Assembly: GCF_947077775.1 (NCBI RefSeq)
Contig: NZ_CAMTTE010000001.1
Location: 1,950,501-2,014,500, forward strand
Reading direction: 5' to 3'
Source of the DNA: Salinibacter pepae
GTDB lineage: Bacteria; Bacteroidota; Rhodothermia; Rhodothermales; Salinibacteraceae
Length of the DNA: 64,000 bases
Below, one piece after another: positions 50,000-58,166 of the stretch. The first letter of the stretch is position 1. Each line of letters starts with the position of its first letter. The translations under genes and the position numbers were made by a program. A model generated the notes under the pieces. That model did not search any database, was not told the DNA's origin, and saw only the letters and a program-made list of their open reading frames with translations.

Positions 50000-51514
50000 C
50001 TACGAGGCGGAGGTCGCCTCGGCCCGATGAGATCGGGTGCGGCCGGTCGAGGTCCAGGTGGGGAGGAGGCGGTCTACCGCGTCGGGGCCCCACGTGCCCG
50101 CCTCGTAGGAATGCACCGGGAGGTCCGTCTCCAGGAGGGGCGTATAGAGTTGCCACGAGGCCTCCACCTCGTCGGCCCGGACGAAGAGCGTGGGGTCCCC
50201 GACGATGATGTCGCGCAGGAGCGTCTCGTAGGCGTCGGGGACGGGACCGAACGCGTCCTGGTAGGAAAAGCTGAGCTGCTGCGTCTCCAGGGGCATCGAG
50301 CCGTCGTCGCTGTTGCCGGGGGCCTTCACCTCGAAGCGCAGGTCGAACCCCTCGTCCGGCTGCAGCGTGATCAGCAGCTCGTTCGGGGCGGCTTCACAGT
50401 CGGCGTCCCGTGGCACACACGGCCCCTCGTCCGCCTGGAAGAGCGACACCGGCGCGCTCTGGAAGCGCACGGCGATCTGGGTGAGCTTGCGGGGCAGCCG
50501 CTTGCCCGTCCGCAGGAAAAAGGGCACGCCCTGCCACCGCCAGTTGGCCACATTCAGGCGCATCGCGGCGAACGTCTCGGTGTCGGAATCCGCCGGCACG
50601 TCCGGCTCGTCCCGGTAGCCGGGCACCGGCTCGCCCCCCATCGTGCCCGCCCGGTACTGCCCGAGGGCGACGTCGGCCCTGGGGTCGGGCTGCTGCACCG
50701 CGTTCAGAACCTTCACCTTCTCGTCGCGGATGGCGTCGGCGTCCATGCTGGCGGGCGGCTCCATCGCCACCAACGACAGGAGCTGGGTGAGGTGGTTCTG
50801 GACCATGTCGCGCACATGGCCGGACTGGTCGTAGTAGCCGGCCCGCCCGCCCACCCCGAGCGGCTCGGCGACCGTGATCTCCACCCGATCGATGTGCTCC
50901 CGGTTCCACATCGACTCGAAGAGGGCATTCCCGAACCGGAAGGCCATGAGGTTCTGGACGGTCTCCTTGCCCAGGTAGTGGTCGATGCGGTACACCTGGT
51001 CCTCGTCGAAGTGCTGGTGGACCCGCTCGTTGAGGCGCTGTGCCGAGTCGAGGTCGTGGCCGAACGGCTTCTCCACGACGACGCGGCTCCAGCCCGAACT
51101 CGTGTTCAGGCCGACCGCCCCGAGCCCCTCAATGGCCTGGGTGTAGATGCTGGGTGGGAGGGAGAAGTAGAAGACCCGGTTGCCGGTCAGGTTGCGGTGC
51201 CGCTCCAGCTGTTCTACACGCTCACGCAGCCCCTCGTAGTCGTTTCCCTCGGGCCCGAGGCACTGGTAGTGCAAGTTTCGGGTGCACCAGGCGTCCACCG
51301 TCTCCTCCGCGTAGCCCTGCTCGCGGAGGGCCGTCCGGGCGGCCTCCCGAAACCGCTCGTCGGTCCAGTCCGACCGGGCCGCGCCCAGCACGACGCACCG
51401 CCGGGCCACGTCTGCGTCCTGCATCAAGTGGTAGAGGGCCGGGATCAGCTTCCGCTTCGTGAGGTCGCCGGTGGCCCCGAAGATGACGAAGAGGTGGGGG
51501 TCAATCTGAGACAT
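50000..51514 (-). CDS. zwf: Glucose-6-phosphate 1-dehydrogenase
   Basis: Oxidises glucose-6-phosphate to 6-phosphogluconolactone, making NADPH. The 504-residue protein has the nucleotide-binding GATGDLT (13-19), EKPFG at 148-152 and the active-site signature RIDHYLGKE (176-184). All are intact. It is 75 bp downstream of gnd. A lactonase gene is not seen in the window. Confidence 0.97.
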   Translation of the reverse strand: MSQIDPHLFVIFGATGDLTKRKLIPALYHLMQDADVARRCVVLGAARSDWTDERFREAARTALREQGYAEETVDAWCTRNLHYQCLGPEGNDYEGLRERVEQLERHRNLTGNRVFYFSLPPSIYTQAIEGLGAVGLNTSSGWSRVVVEKPFGHDLDSAQRLNERVHQHFDEDQVYRIDHYLGKETVQNLMAFRFGNALFESMWNREHIDRVEITVAEPLGVGGRAGYYDQSGHVRDMVQNHLTQLLSLVAMEPPASMDADAIRDEKVKVLNAVQQPDPRADVALGQYRAGTMGGEPVPGYRDEPDVPADSDTETFAAMRLNVANWRWQGVPFFLRTGKRLPRKLTQIAVRFQSAPVSLFQADEGPCVPRDADCEAAPNELLITLQPDEGFDLRFEVKAPGNSDDGSMPLETQQLSFSYQDAFGPVPDAYETLLRDIIVGDPTLFVRADEVEASWQLYTPLLETDLPVHSYEAGTWGPDAVDRLLPTWTSTGRTRSHRAEATSAS

Positions 51515-51589
51515 ATCCGGAGTGCGCGTGTCGAGGTACGAACGGGATCGCGGGAACGAGAGCCGTCCCCATTCGGCGTCTGGACGACA

Positions 51590-52501
51590 TCACTCGTCGC
51601 TGGATTTGACGTCGTGCCCGCCAAACTGGTTGCGCATGGCGGCGAGGAGCTTGTGGGTGTAGGAGTCCTCCACCCGCGAGTCGAGGCGCGAGATGAGCGC
51701 GTCGGTGATGACGGGCGCCGGCACGTCGAGGTCGATCGCCTCCTTCACCGTCCAGCGGCCCTCCCCGCTGTCGTCGACCCAGGGTTCGATGCCCGACAGG
51801 TCCTGGCCCTCCTCCAGCGCGCGGGCCGTGAGGTCGAGCAGCCAGGAGCGCACCACGCTCCCGAACCGCCACGTCTCGGCCACCTGCTGCAGGTCGAGGT
51901 CGAATTTCTCCTTCGACTTCATGATGTCGAACCCCTCGGCGTAGGCCTGCATCACGCCGTACTCGATGCCGTTGTGCACCATCTTGACGAAGTGGCCCGA
52001 GCCGACGTCGCCCATGTGGCCCCAGCCCTTGTCGGGGCCGGGCGCGAGGGTGGTGAGGGCGGGCCGCAGCTGGTCGACGGCCGCGTCCGGACCGCCCACC
52101 ATCATGCTGTAGCCCTCCTCTAGGCCCCACACGCCGCCGGAGGTGCCCACGTCGACGTAGTGGACGCGGTGCTCCTCCGCGCGCCCGGCGCGGCGGAGCG
52201 TGTCCTTGTAGTTCGAGTTGCCGCCGTCCACGACGATGTCGCCCTCGTCGAGGTGGGGCAGCAGGTCGCCCAGGGTGGCGTCCACGGCGTCGCCCGCCGG
52301 CACCATCATCCAGCAGACGCGTGGGGGCTCAAGCTCGTCGACGAGGCCCTCAAGGGCGGGGGCCCCCGTCGCGCCGTCGTCCTCAAGGGCCTGCACGGCG
52401 CTCTCGTCGAGGTCGAAGCCGACGACCTCGTGGCCGTCGCGCATCAGGCGCCGGCCCATGTTCGCGCCCATCTTGCCGAGTCCGATCATTCCGAGTGTCA
52501 T
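51590..52501 (-). CDS. gnd: 6-phosphogluconate dehydrogenase (short, decarboxylating)
   Basis: Converts 6-phosphogluconate to ribulose-5-phosphate with NAD(P)H formation. The 303-residue size and MIGLGKMGANMGRRLMRDGH start match the short YqeC/GndA type. Other family motifs are VDGGNSNYKDT, VDVGTSGGVWGLEEGYSMM, and GSGHFVKMVHNGIEYG containing the catalytic Lys. The ATG at 52501 is chosen because it places the Rossmann motif at residue 7. It lies between tal-pgi and zwf. Confidence 0.95.
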   Translation of the reverse strand: MTLGMIGLGKMGANMGRRLMRDGHEVVGFDLDESAVQALEDDGATGAPALEGLVDELEPPRVCWMMVPAGDAVDATLGDLLPHLDEGDIVVDGGNSNYKDTLRRAGRAEEHRVHYVDVGTSGGVWGLEEGYSMMVGGPDAAVDQLRPALTTLAPGPDKGWGHMGDVGSGHFVKMVHNGIEYGVMQAYAEGFDIMKSKEKFDLDLQQVAETWRFGSVVRSWLLDLTARALEEGQDLSGIEPWVDDSGEGRWTVKEAIDLDVPAPVITDALISRLDSRVEDSYTHKLLAAMRNQFGGHDVKSSDE

Positions 52502-52571
52502 AGAAGAGGGAAGCGTTGTTCGTGTAAAAGAGCAGTACGTGGCGCTAGGCGGCGTCCGATTCGGAAAGAAC

Positions 52572-52596
52572 GTGATGCGTGAGGGGTGATGCGTGA
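52572..52596. repeat. Repeated word GTGATGCGTGA (second locus)
   Basis: Copies at 52572-52582 and 52586-52596, the same word as at 16451-16489. It lies in the 142-bp spacer between tal-pgi and gnd. Confidence 0.5.
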
Positions 52597-52643
52597 GGCA
52601 CCCAGAATGGACAGCCACGAATCACGTCATCCCGTTTCACGCC

Positions 52644-55412
52644 TTACGCGCCCCGCGCCGCAACCGCGTCGACGACCCGACCGAGCCCGGAGACGTCCAC
52701 CTGCACCCGGAGCACGGTCCGGTCCGCCTCCCGGAGGGCCTGATGGTCGCCGGCGGCCTGGGCCGCGATCAGCTCCGCGAACGTGTAGTCGGCCTCCGGC
52801 ACGGGCGCCTCGCCGGACGGGGCGTCCACGAGCTGGAGGAAGAGCCCGTTCGGCGGGCCGCCCTTGTGCAGCTGGCCGGTGGAGTGGAGGAAGCGCGGGC
52901 CGTAGCCGAGCGTGGTGGCACAGCCGGTCGCATCGCGCAGCGCCGTGACGAGGTCGGTGAGGGCCGCGGTCGTCTCGTCGGACGGGGCCAGGTAGGCCTG
53001 TACGCCGAGGTAGCCCGTCTCGTCGGCCGCGTCGAGCCAGTCGGCCAGCTCCCGCTCCAGGACGTCGTGATCGTCGGCCGCGACGGTGTGTGTGTCGCTG
53101 CCGGCGCCGTGCTCGGCCTGCATTGCCTCGCGGGCGAGGCGCTTGGCGGCCTCCACGTTCGGCTGGTTGAAGGGGTGGATGCCGAGCACCGCCCCGGCCG
53201 CGGCGACGCCCATCTCCCACCGGTACATCTCGCGGGCGAGGTCGTAGCGGTCGTCGAGCCGGACGCTGATGACGGGGTGGCCGGCCTCGTCGAGCGCGCT
53301 GAGGGTCTCGATCGTGTCCCGGTCCTGCTCCCCGTGGAGGTAGAAGTAGACGAAGACGCGGTCGTCGCCGTAGGCGCCCGGGTCGGCCAGCGGCTCGTCG
53401 GCGACGGGCACGATGCCGGTGTCGTCCTTGCCGGTGCTCTCGGCGATGAGCTGCTCCTGCCACGCCGGGAAGCTCTCCAGCGTCGGCGAGGTAAAGAACG
53501 TGACCTTGTCACGGCCCGCCGTGGCCAGCTCGCCGAGGGCGGCGCCGAGCTCCAGGCCCGAGTTGTTGGGCGCCTCCACGCAGAAGTCCGAGCCGGCCTC
53601 CGCGGCCCAGGCCCGATCCAGCAGCTGCTCAATGTCGACGCCCATCAGGGCCGCCGGCACGAGGCCGAAGGGCGTGAGGGCCGAGTAGCGGCCGCCCACG
53701 TCGGGGGGGGCGCGGAAGACGGCGCGAAAGTCGCGGCCCTCGGCGATCTCCTCCAGGTTCGAGCCCGGATCCGTGGTCGCCACGAAGTGATCCCCGGGCG
53801 TGTCGGTAACGCCCGCAACCCGGTCCCAGAAGTAGCGGAAGAACGACAGGGTCTCGGTGGTGGTGCCCGACTTGCTGGCGACGACGAAAAGGGTGCGCTC
53901 CAGGGCCAGGTCGTCGGCGAGGGCCGTGACGGCGTCGGGGTGGGTGCTGTCGAGCACCGTGACGTCCGGGCAGCCGTCCGCCGGGTCGAACACTTTGCTG
54001 AAGACGTCCGGGGCGAGGCTGGAACCGCCCATGCCGAGAACCACCACGTCGTCGACGTCGGCGTGCACGTCCTCGGCGAAGGCCGTGATCTCCTCGGCCT
54101 GCTCCTGCATCGACTCCGGCAGGTCGAGCCAGCCGAGGCGGTTCGTGATCTCGGGCGTGTCCTCGTCGGCCCAAAGGGTCGGGTCGCGGCGCCACATCCG
54201 GCACGCAAAGTCGTCCTCGCGCCAGGCGTCCAGGCGCTCCGCCACGGCCGCCTCGTGCTCGTGCAGGTGCAGCGAGATCGGGTCGGGCAGGTGGGCGGTG
54301 ATCGCCTCACGCTTCTCGTCGAGCGCGTCCATCAGGTCGTCGAACGGAGTGGCGAACTTCTCCACGCCGCGGGCCTGGAGCGTCTCGGTGACGTCGTCAA
54401 GGTCGATGCCGGCGTCCGCAAGCTGCGCGAGCACCTCCTCGGCCCGGTCGAGGCCGTCGGTCACCGTCTGGCCGTGGACGGTGCCGTGGTCGCGGAAGGC
54501 ATCGAGCGTGTCGGGCGGGATCGTGTTGACCGTCTCTTCCCCGATGAGCGATTCCACGTACAGCACGTCCGAGCGCGTCGGGTCCTTGGTGCTGGTGGAG
54601 GCCCAGAGGGGGCGCTGCACGAAGGCGCCCTGCTCGCGCAGGTCGGCAAAGTCGTCGCCGTGGAAGATCTCCTCGAAGCGACGATAGGCCATCCTGGCGT
54701 TGGCGATGGCCACGTCGCTGCCGTCGAAGTCGACCGCGTCGGTCAGGCCGCGCTCGTCGAGCCGGTGGTCGACCTCCCGCGCCACGCGGCTCACGAAGAA
54801 GGAGGCCACCGAGACGATGCCGCTCGGGTCGTCGGCCCGGCGGAGCCCCCGCAGGTAGGCCTGGGCCACCTTTTCGTAGTGGTCGAGCGAAAACATGAGG
54901 GTGACGTTGACATTGATCCCCTCGCTCAGCAGCTGCTCGATCGCGGGAATGCCCTCATCGGTGGCCGGCACCTTGATCATGAGGTTGGGCCGGTTCACGG
55001 CGTCCCAGAGGCGGCGCGCCTCCGCGATGGTGCCCTCGGTGTCGTGGGCGAGGTGGGGCGACACCTCGAGGCTCACGACGCCGTCGACGCCGGTCTCCTC
55101 GTAGACCGGCCGCAGCGTGTCGGCGGCGCGGCGAATGTCCTCCACCGCCAGCCGCTCGTAGATGGTGGCGGCGTCCATTGAGGGATCTTCCGTCAAGAAC
55201 GCGGTGATGGCGTCGTCGTACTCGCTGCTCCCGCCGATGGCCTTCTCGAAGATGGCGGGGTTGGAGGTGAGGCCCCGGAGGGCATCCTCGTCGACGAGCC
55301 GCTGAAGCTGGCCGCTCTCCATGAGGCTGCGGCGGATGTAGTCGAGCCAAAGGGACTGGCCCTCGGCGCGGACGGCGCGGGTCGGGGTGTCGGCAGTTTG
55401 GGCGGTTGGCAT
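52644..55412 (-). CDS. Bifunctional transaldolase / glucose-6-phosphate isomerase
   Basis: A 922-residue fusion. Residues 1-360 form a transaldolase (GLTSNPAIFEKAI at 48-60, catalytic Lys147 in LMIKVPAT). Residues from about 380 form a phosphoglucose isomerase (VVLGMGGSSLAPDVF, SKSGTTTETLSFF, and a C-terminal Lys/His-containing segment TGQLHKGGPPNGLF). Such tal-pgi fusions are known in several bacteria. It heads the leftward operon with gnd, zwf and the reductase, joining the non-oxidative and oxidative branches of the pathway. Confidence 0.95.
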   Translation of the reverse strand: MPTAQTADTPTRAVRAEGQSLWLDYIRRSLMESGQLQRLVDEDALRGLTSNPAIFEKAIGGSSEYDDAITAFLTEDPSMDAATIYERLAVEDIRRAADTLRPVYEETGVDGVVSLEVSPHLAHDTEGTIAEARRLWDAVNRPNLMIKVPATDEGIPAIEQLLSEGINVNVTLMFSLDHYEKVAQAYLRGLRRADDPSGIVSVASFFVSRVAREVDHRLDERGLTDAVDFDGSDVAIANARMAYRRFEEIFHGDDFADLREQGAFVQRPLWASTSTKDPTRSDVLYVESLIGEETVNTIPPDTLDAFRDHGTVHGQTVTDGLDRAEEVLAQLADAGIDLDDVTETLQARGVEKFATPFDDLMDALDEKREAITAHLPDPISLHLHEHEAAVAERLDAWREDDFACRMWRRDPTLWADEDTPEITNRLGWLDLPESMQEQAEEITAFAEDVHADVDDVVVLGMGGSSLAPDVFSKVFDPADGCPDVTVLDSTHPDAVTALADDLALERTLFVVASKSGTTTETLSFFRYFWDRVAGVTDTPGDHFVATTDPGSNLEEIAEGRDFRAVFRAPPDVGGRYSALTPFGLVPAALMGVDIEQLLDRAWAAEAGSDFCVEAPNNSGLELGAALGELATAGRDKVTFFTSPTLESFPAWQEQLIAESTGKDDTGIVPVADEPLADPGAYGDDRVFVYFYLHGEQDRDTIETLSALDEAGHPVISVRLDDRYDLAREMYRWEMGVAAAGAVLGIHPFNQPNVEAAKRLAREAMQAEHGAGSDTHTVAADDHDVLERELADWLDAADETGYLGVQAYLAPSDETTAALTDLVTALRDATGCATTLGYGPRFLHSTGQLHKGGPPNGLFLQLVDAPSGEAPVPEADYTFAELIAAQAAGDHQALREADRTVLRVQVDVSGLGRVVDAVAARGA

Positions 55413-56272
55413 GGGGCGGGGTCGGCTTGTTCGTGCGGAAACGACAGGGCGAACTGTGTGGACGTACCGGGGGGCCTGCGCCCCCGTCTCGCGGCAAAAT
55501 TTTCTTCAATCAATGCCCAAAACGCATTACGTCCGAGGTGCGAGTGGGGTCCTTTCCCGTATCCTCGTGTCGGTGCCCGGCCGATGACCGCTTTGGCTGA
55601 CGTCGTTCCAGGAACGGCCCTTTCGTCCCGAACCGAAGAGCAGCGTTACGCCGCGTCCCGGATCCCGAAGGGCCGTCTTGGCCACCACGACGGTCCGGTC
55701 GCAATCCGCATGTGCGGTCCAAAAACGGCTCCGGCGTGGGCGGGATCGTTGTGATTGTGCAACACCCCGCGGATGCGATGGGCCCGCTTGAGGACCTGAT
55801 GCCCTCCTGCCCCCAATCGTCTTGTTGCCAGTGTCGTCGGGTTCGGGGGCTCGGATCTCGTCCCGGGACTTTGGGAGTGGGGGAGCCGGGCCGTCCGGTG
55901 CGGGGGCAGGCGTTTCGGTTCGCTCGAAACGAGGCCTTCGCCTACGTCGCCGCCTTCGCGCCGGTGCTGCCGGCGTTTCTCCTCCCCGGCGGCCCGCCCC
56001 ATGCCCTGCGCCTCCCGGGCTGGAGGGACAACGTGGAGGATGAGAACGGGCCCGAGGACGAGAAACGGGCCCCGGGGACGAGCGCCAGGCCGTCGGCGGA
56101 CGCGCCAGTGGGCTGAGCCCGGGGCGTTTTGTCTCTCGAAGGCCCACTTTCGACGATGGGGAGGGGAGGGCGGAGAAGGCTGCCTGGGGGAAACTTGCCG
56201 AAGGGATTGTGAGAGGCGATGGGAAACCCCGTGAAGTCCGGGGGGTGGGGGAACGACATACCGCCCCACAGA
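55413..56272. other. 860-bp intergenic region, no convincing gene
   Basis: This separates leftward tal-pgi from the rightward barrel gene. Several overlapping frames exist but their products are low-complexity (Arg/Pro/Gly-rich) on both strands and share no family pattern. It probably holds the tal-pgi promoter. It may be a decayed region. Confidence 0.55.
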
Positions 56273-56278
56273 TTACCG

Positions 56279-56294
56279 GAATGAACGTTCATTC
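56279..56294. promoter_or_regulatory. TetR-type operator upstream of the barrel gene
   Basis: GAATGAACGTTCATTC is a perfect 16-bp palindrome. It is embedded in a 22-bp stretch (56273-56294) identical to 57399-57420 at the tetR start. It lies 254 bp before the barrel gene. Confidence 0.8.
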
Positions 56295-56430
56295 AGAAAC
56301 ACAGCGCAGACCGAAAGCACGCAAAGAAAAGACACCGCCCGCCCTGGGCTTGGTGTTCGCCCCGCGTTTTGACCGGGGCCGTCTGCGGTGTGCGCGTGCG
56401 CCGACGCAAACGCCCCGGCGCAGGATGAGC

Positions 56431-56464
56431 AAAAAGAAAACACAGGCAAAAAGAAAACACAGGC
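56431..56464. repeat. Tandem duplication of a 17-bp unit in the barrel-gene leader
   Basis: AAAAAGAAAACACAGGC is repeated perfectly at 56431-56447 and 56448-56464. The period is not a multiple of three, so it shifts any leader frame. Confidence 0.85.
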
Positions 56465-56547
56465 GGCACTGCGACCGACGGCACCACCCTATCCGTCGCA
56501 GCACCCCTGTGCCACACGATCCACAGCACAACAACCATTTGTAGATC

Positions 56548-57186
56548 ATGCAAACCGCAACATCGAAACTCACAGCCTCAATCGCAACCCTCGCCCTCCT
56601 GCTGGGCCTCGCCCTGCCGATGACGAGCCAGGCCCAGTCGCCCATCGACCTCGGCGTCCGGGGCGGCGTCACGCAGGCGACCTTTTACGGCGACGATGTG
56701 GCGTCTAATGACTTTCGGCCGGGCTTCACCGGCGGGGTCTTCCTGAACTACCAGGTCAATGATATCTTCTCCGTCCAGCCGGAGGTCCTCTACTCCCGGC
56801 GCGGCACGAAGAACCACTTCGACGAGTCCGGTCGATTTGACGACATTCGTGTTCGCCAGGACGTCATCGAAATTCCGGTCCTGCTGAAGCTCAGCGCCCC
56901 GACGGCGCCGGTCACCCCGCGCCTGTACGTCGGGCCGGCCCTTGGATTCATTACGAACAGCGAATTGGGCAACGGCAATGACGCCGACGACAGCTTCACC
57001 GACGTGGACTTTAGCGGCGTCGTGGGCGGAGAGATTGCCTACGCGCTGAACAAGGGCCCGCTCAGCGAGATTGCGGTCGACGGGCGGTACAACCTCGGGC
57101 TTGCCAACCTGGGGGACGCCAACAACTTCGAAGACGTTCGGACGAGTGCCTTCACCGGCACGCTGAGCCTGCGCTTCGACATCTAA
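56548..57186 (+). CDS. Outer-membrane beta-barrel protein (PorT/OmpX-like)
   Basis: A 212-residue protein with a signal peptide (ASIATLALLLGLALPMTSQA, cleavage after QA). Repeated amphipathic strands follow, such as IDLGVRGGVTQATFYG, GGVFLNYQVNDIFSVQPEVL, VIEIPVLLKL and the C-terminal FTGTLSLRFDI ending on an aromatic residue pattern. This fits the PorT-family barrel of Bacteroidota-like bacteria. A TetR-type operator 254 bp upstream suggests regulation together with the efflux operon. Confidence 0.88.
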   Translation: MQTATSKLTASIATLALLLGLALPMTSQAQSPIDLGVRGGVTQATFYGDDVASNDFRPGFTGGVFLNYQVNDIFSVQPEVLYSRRGTKNHFDESGRFDDIRVRQDVIEIPVLLKLSAPTAPVTPRLYVGPALGFITNSELGNGNDADDSFTDVDFSGVVGGEIAYALNKGPLSEIAVDGRYNLGLANLGDANNFEDVRTSAFTGTLSLRFDI

Positions 57187-57228
57187 CCTCAGTCTCTGGC
57201 TGACGCCGCGTCCCGAGTGGACGCCAAA

Positions 57229-57266
57229 GGGCCGTCCCCTTCGCGGGGGGCGGTCCTTTTTATTTT
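57229..57266 (+). terminator. Rho-independent terminator of the barrel gene
   Basis: GGGCCGTCCCC pairs with GGGGGGCGGTCC around a TTCG loop (57229-57256), followed by TTTTTATTTT. It lies 43 bp after the stop codon. Confidence 0.85.
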
Positions 57267-57404
57267 GGCGGTGGGGGCTTGGGGAAAATGTTCCGATTGG
57301 GGCCCCCGGGCGCCGACGGGGGAGTGGAGATGGGATAAAGGAGGGGCGAGCCCTATGTGAATAGAGGGACGCAGCGAAACGCCCGATGGCGGCCTGGGTT
57401 ACCG

Positions 57405-57420
57405 GAATGAACGTTCATTC
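57405..57420. promoter_or_regulatory. TetR-type operator overlapping the tetR start codon
   Basis: The same GAATGAACGTTCATTC palindrome; here it extends to 18 bp (57404-57421). The ATG of tetR at 57407 lies inside it, so bound repressor would block its own transcription or initiation. Confidence 0.82.
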
Positions 57421-58036
57421 CAAACCACCGACCAGGCCAATCGAAGACACACAGGGCAAACGCGGCGATATTCTCGGGGCCGGCCTTCACCTGTTCGACG
57501 AGCAGGGATTCCACGGCACCTCCATGTCGGAGATTGCGGAGGCCGCAGGCGTGGGGGCGGGGACCATCTACCGGTACTTCGACGGCAAAGAGGACCTTGT
57601 CGACCAGTTGTACGCGGAGGCGCGTGCCGCGGCCCACGAGTCGATCATGGAGATGGGCTTCGACGAAGACGCCTCGGTGCGGGACCGCCTCCGGACGACC
57701 TGGCGGGCCGTCATCCGGAACTACATGGAGTGCCCCCGGCTCTACCGGTTCATCCTGCAGTACGAGTCGTCGGCCTACCTCCGACGGGCCCAGCGCGCCC
57801 AGCCCGAAGACCTGCGGTCCCCATTCCAGGAAATCCACCAGGATGGAATAGAACAGGGGCTCTTCCCCGACCTCCCGCAGTCGGTGTACGGGTCGTTTTT
57901 CATCGGAACGGTGACCCACCTGGTGCAGGAGCACCTCAACGACGGCCCGGAACTGGACGAGGAACTGATCGACCAGTCGTTCGAGATGCTCTGGGCCGCC
58001 TACACGAAGGCGTCGGTGGACCCCAGAACCGGCTAA
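57407..58036 (+). CDS. TetR/AcrR-family transcriptional regulator
   Basis: A 209-residue repressor. The N-terminal HTH is typical: ILGAGLHLFDEQGFHGTSMSEIAEAAGVGAGTIYRYF (shown in pieces as ILGAGLHLF, TSMSEIAEAAGV and TIYRYF). The ligand-binding domain follows with LYRFILQYES. The ATG at 57407 gives MNVHSKPPTRP and lies in the palindrome that is probably its own operator. It precedes a TolC-like/adaptor/RND operon on the same strand, so it probably represses efflux until a toxic ligand binds. Confidence 0.92.
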   Translation: MNVHSKPPTRPIEDTQGKRGDILGAGLHLFDEQGFHGTSMSEIAEAAGVGAGTIYRYFDGKEDLVDQLYAEARAAAHESIMEMGFDEDASVRDRLRTTWRAVIRNYMECPRLYRFILQYESSAYLRRAQRAQPEDLRSPFQEIHQDGIEQGLFPDLPQSVYGSFFIGTVTHLVQEHLNDGPELDEELIDQSFEMLWAAYTKASVDPRTG

Positions 58037-58166
58037 ACGATCCGCCGCTGCGCGTGAGTGCGCCCCCCTGAAGGGGCGTGGTATTTGGTATCGCATTTTC
58101 CTGCTCCGGCACGGCATTTCCAGTCGGGTGCCGGTGTCCGTCATCGCTAATGTCTACTGTTTCCAC

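Noticed and set aside
55527-56269. Overlapping frames in the 860-bp region after tal-pgi as genes
   Set aside because: Frames on both strands overlap, are low in complexity and show no domain pattern or plausible start.
57353-58144. Long leftward frame across the tetR gene
   Set aside because: It mirrors tetR on the other strand, with Arg/Pro/Gly/His-rich low-complexity product. Its apparent MNVHS start arises only because the operator is a palindrome.
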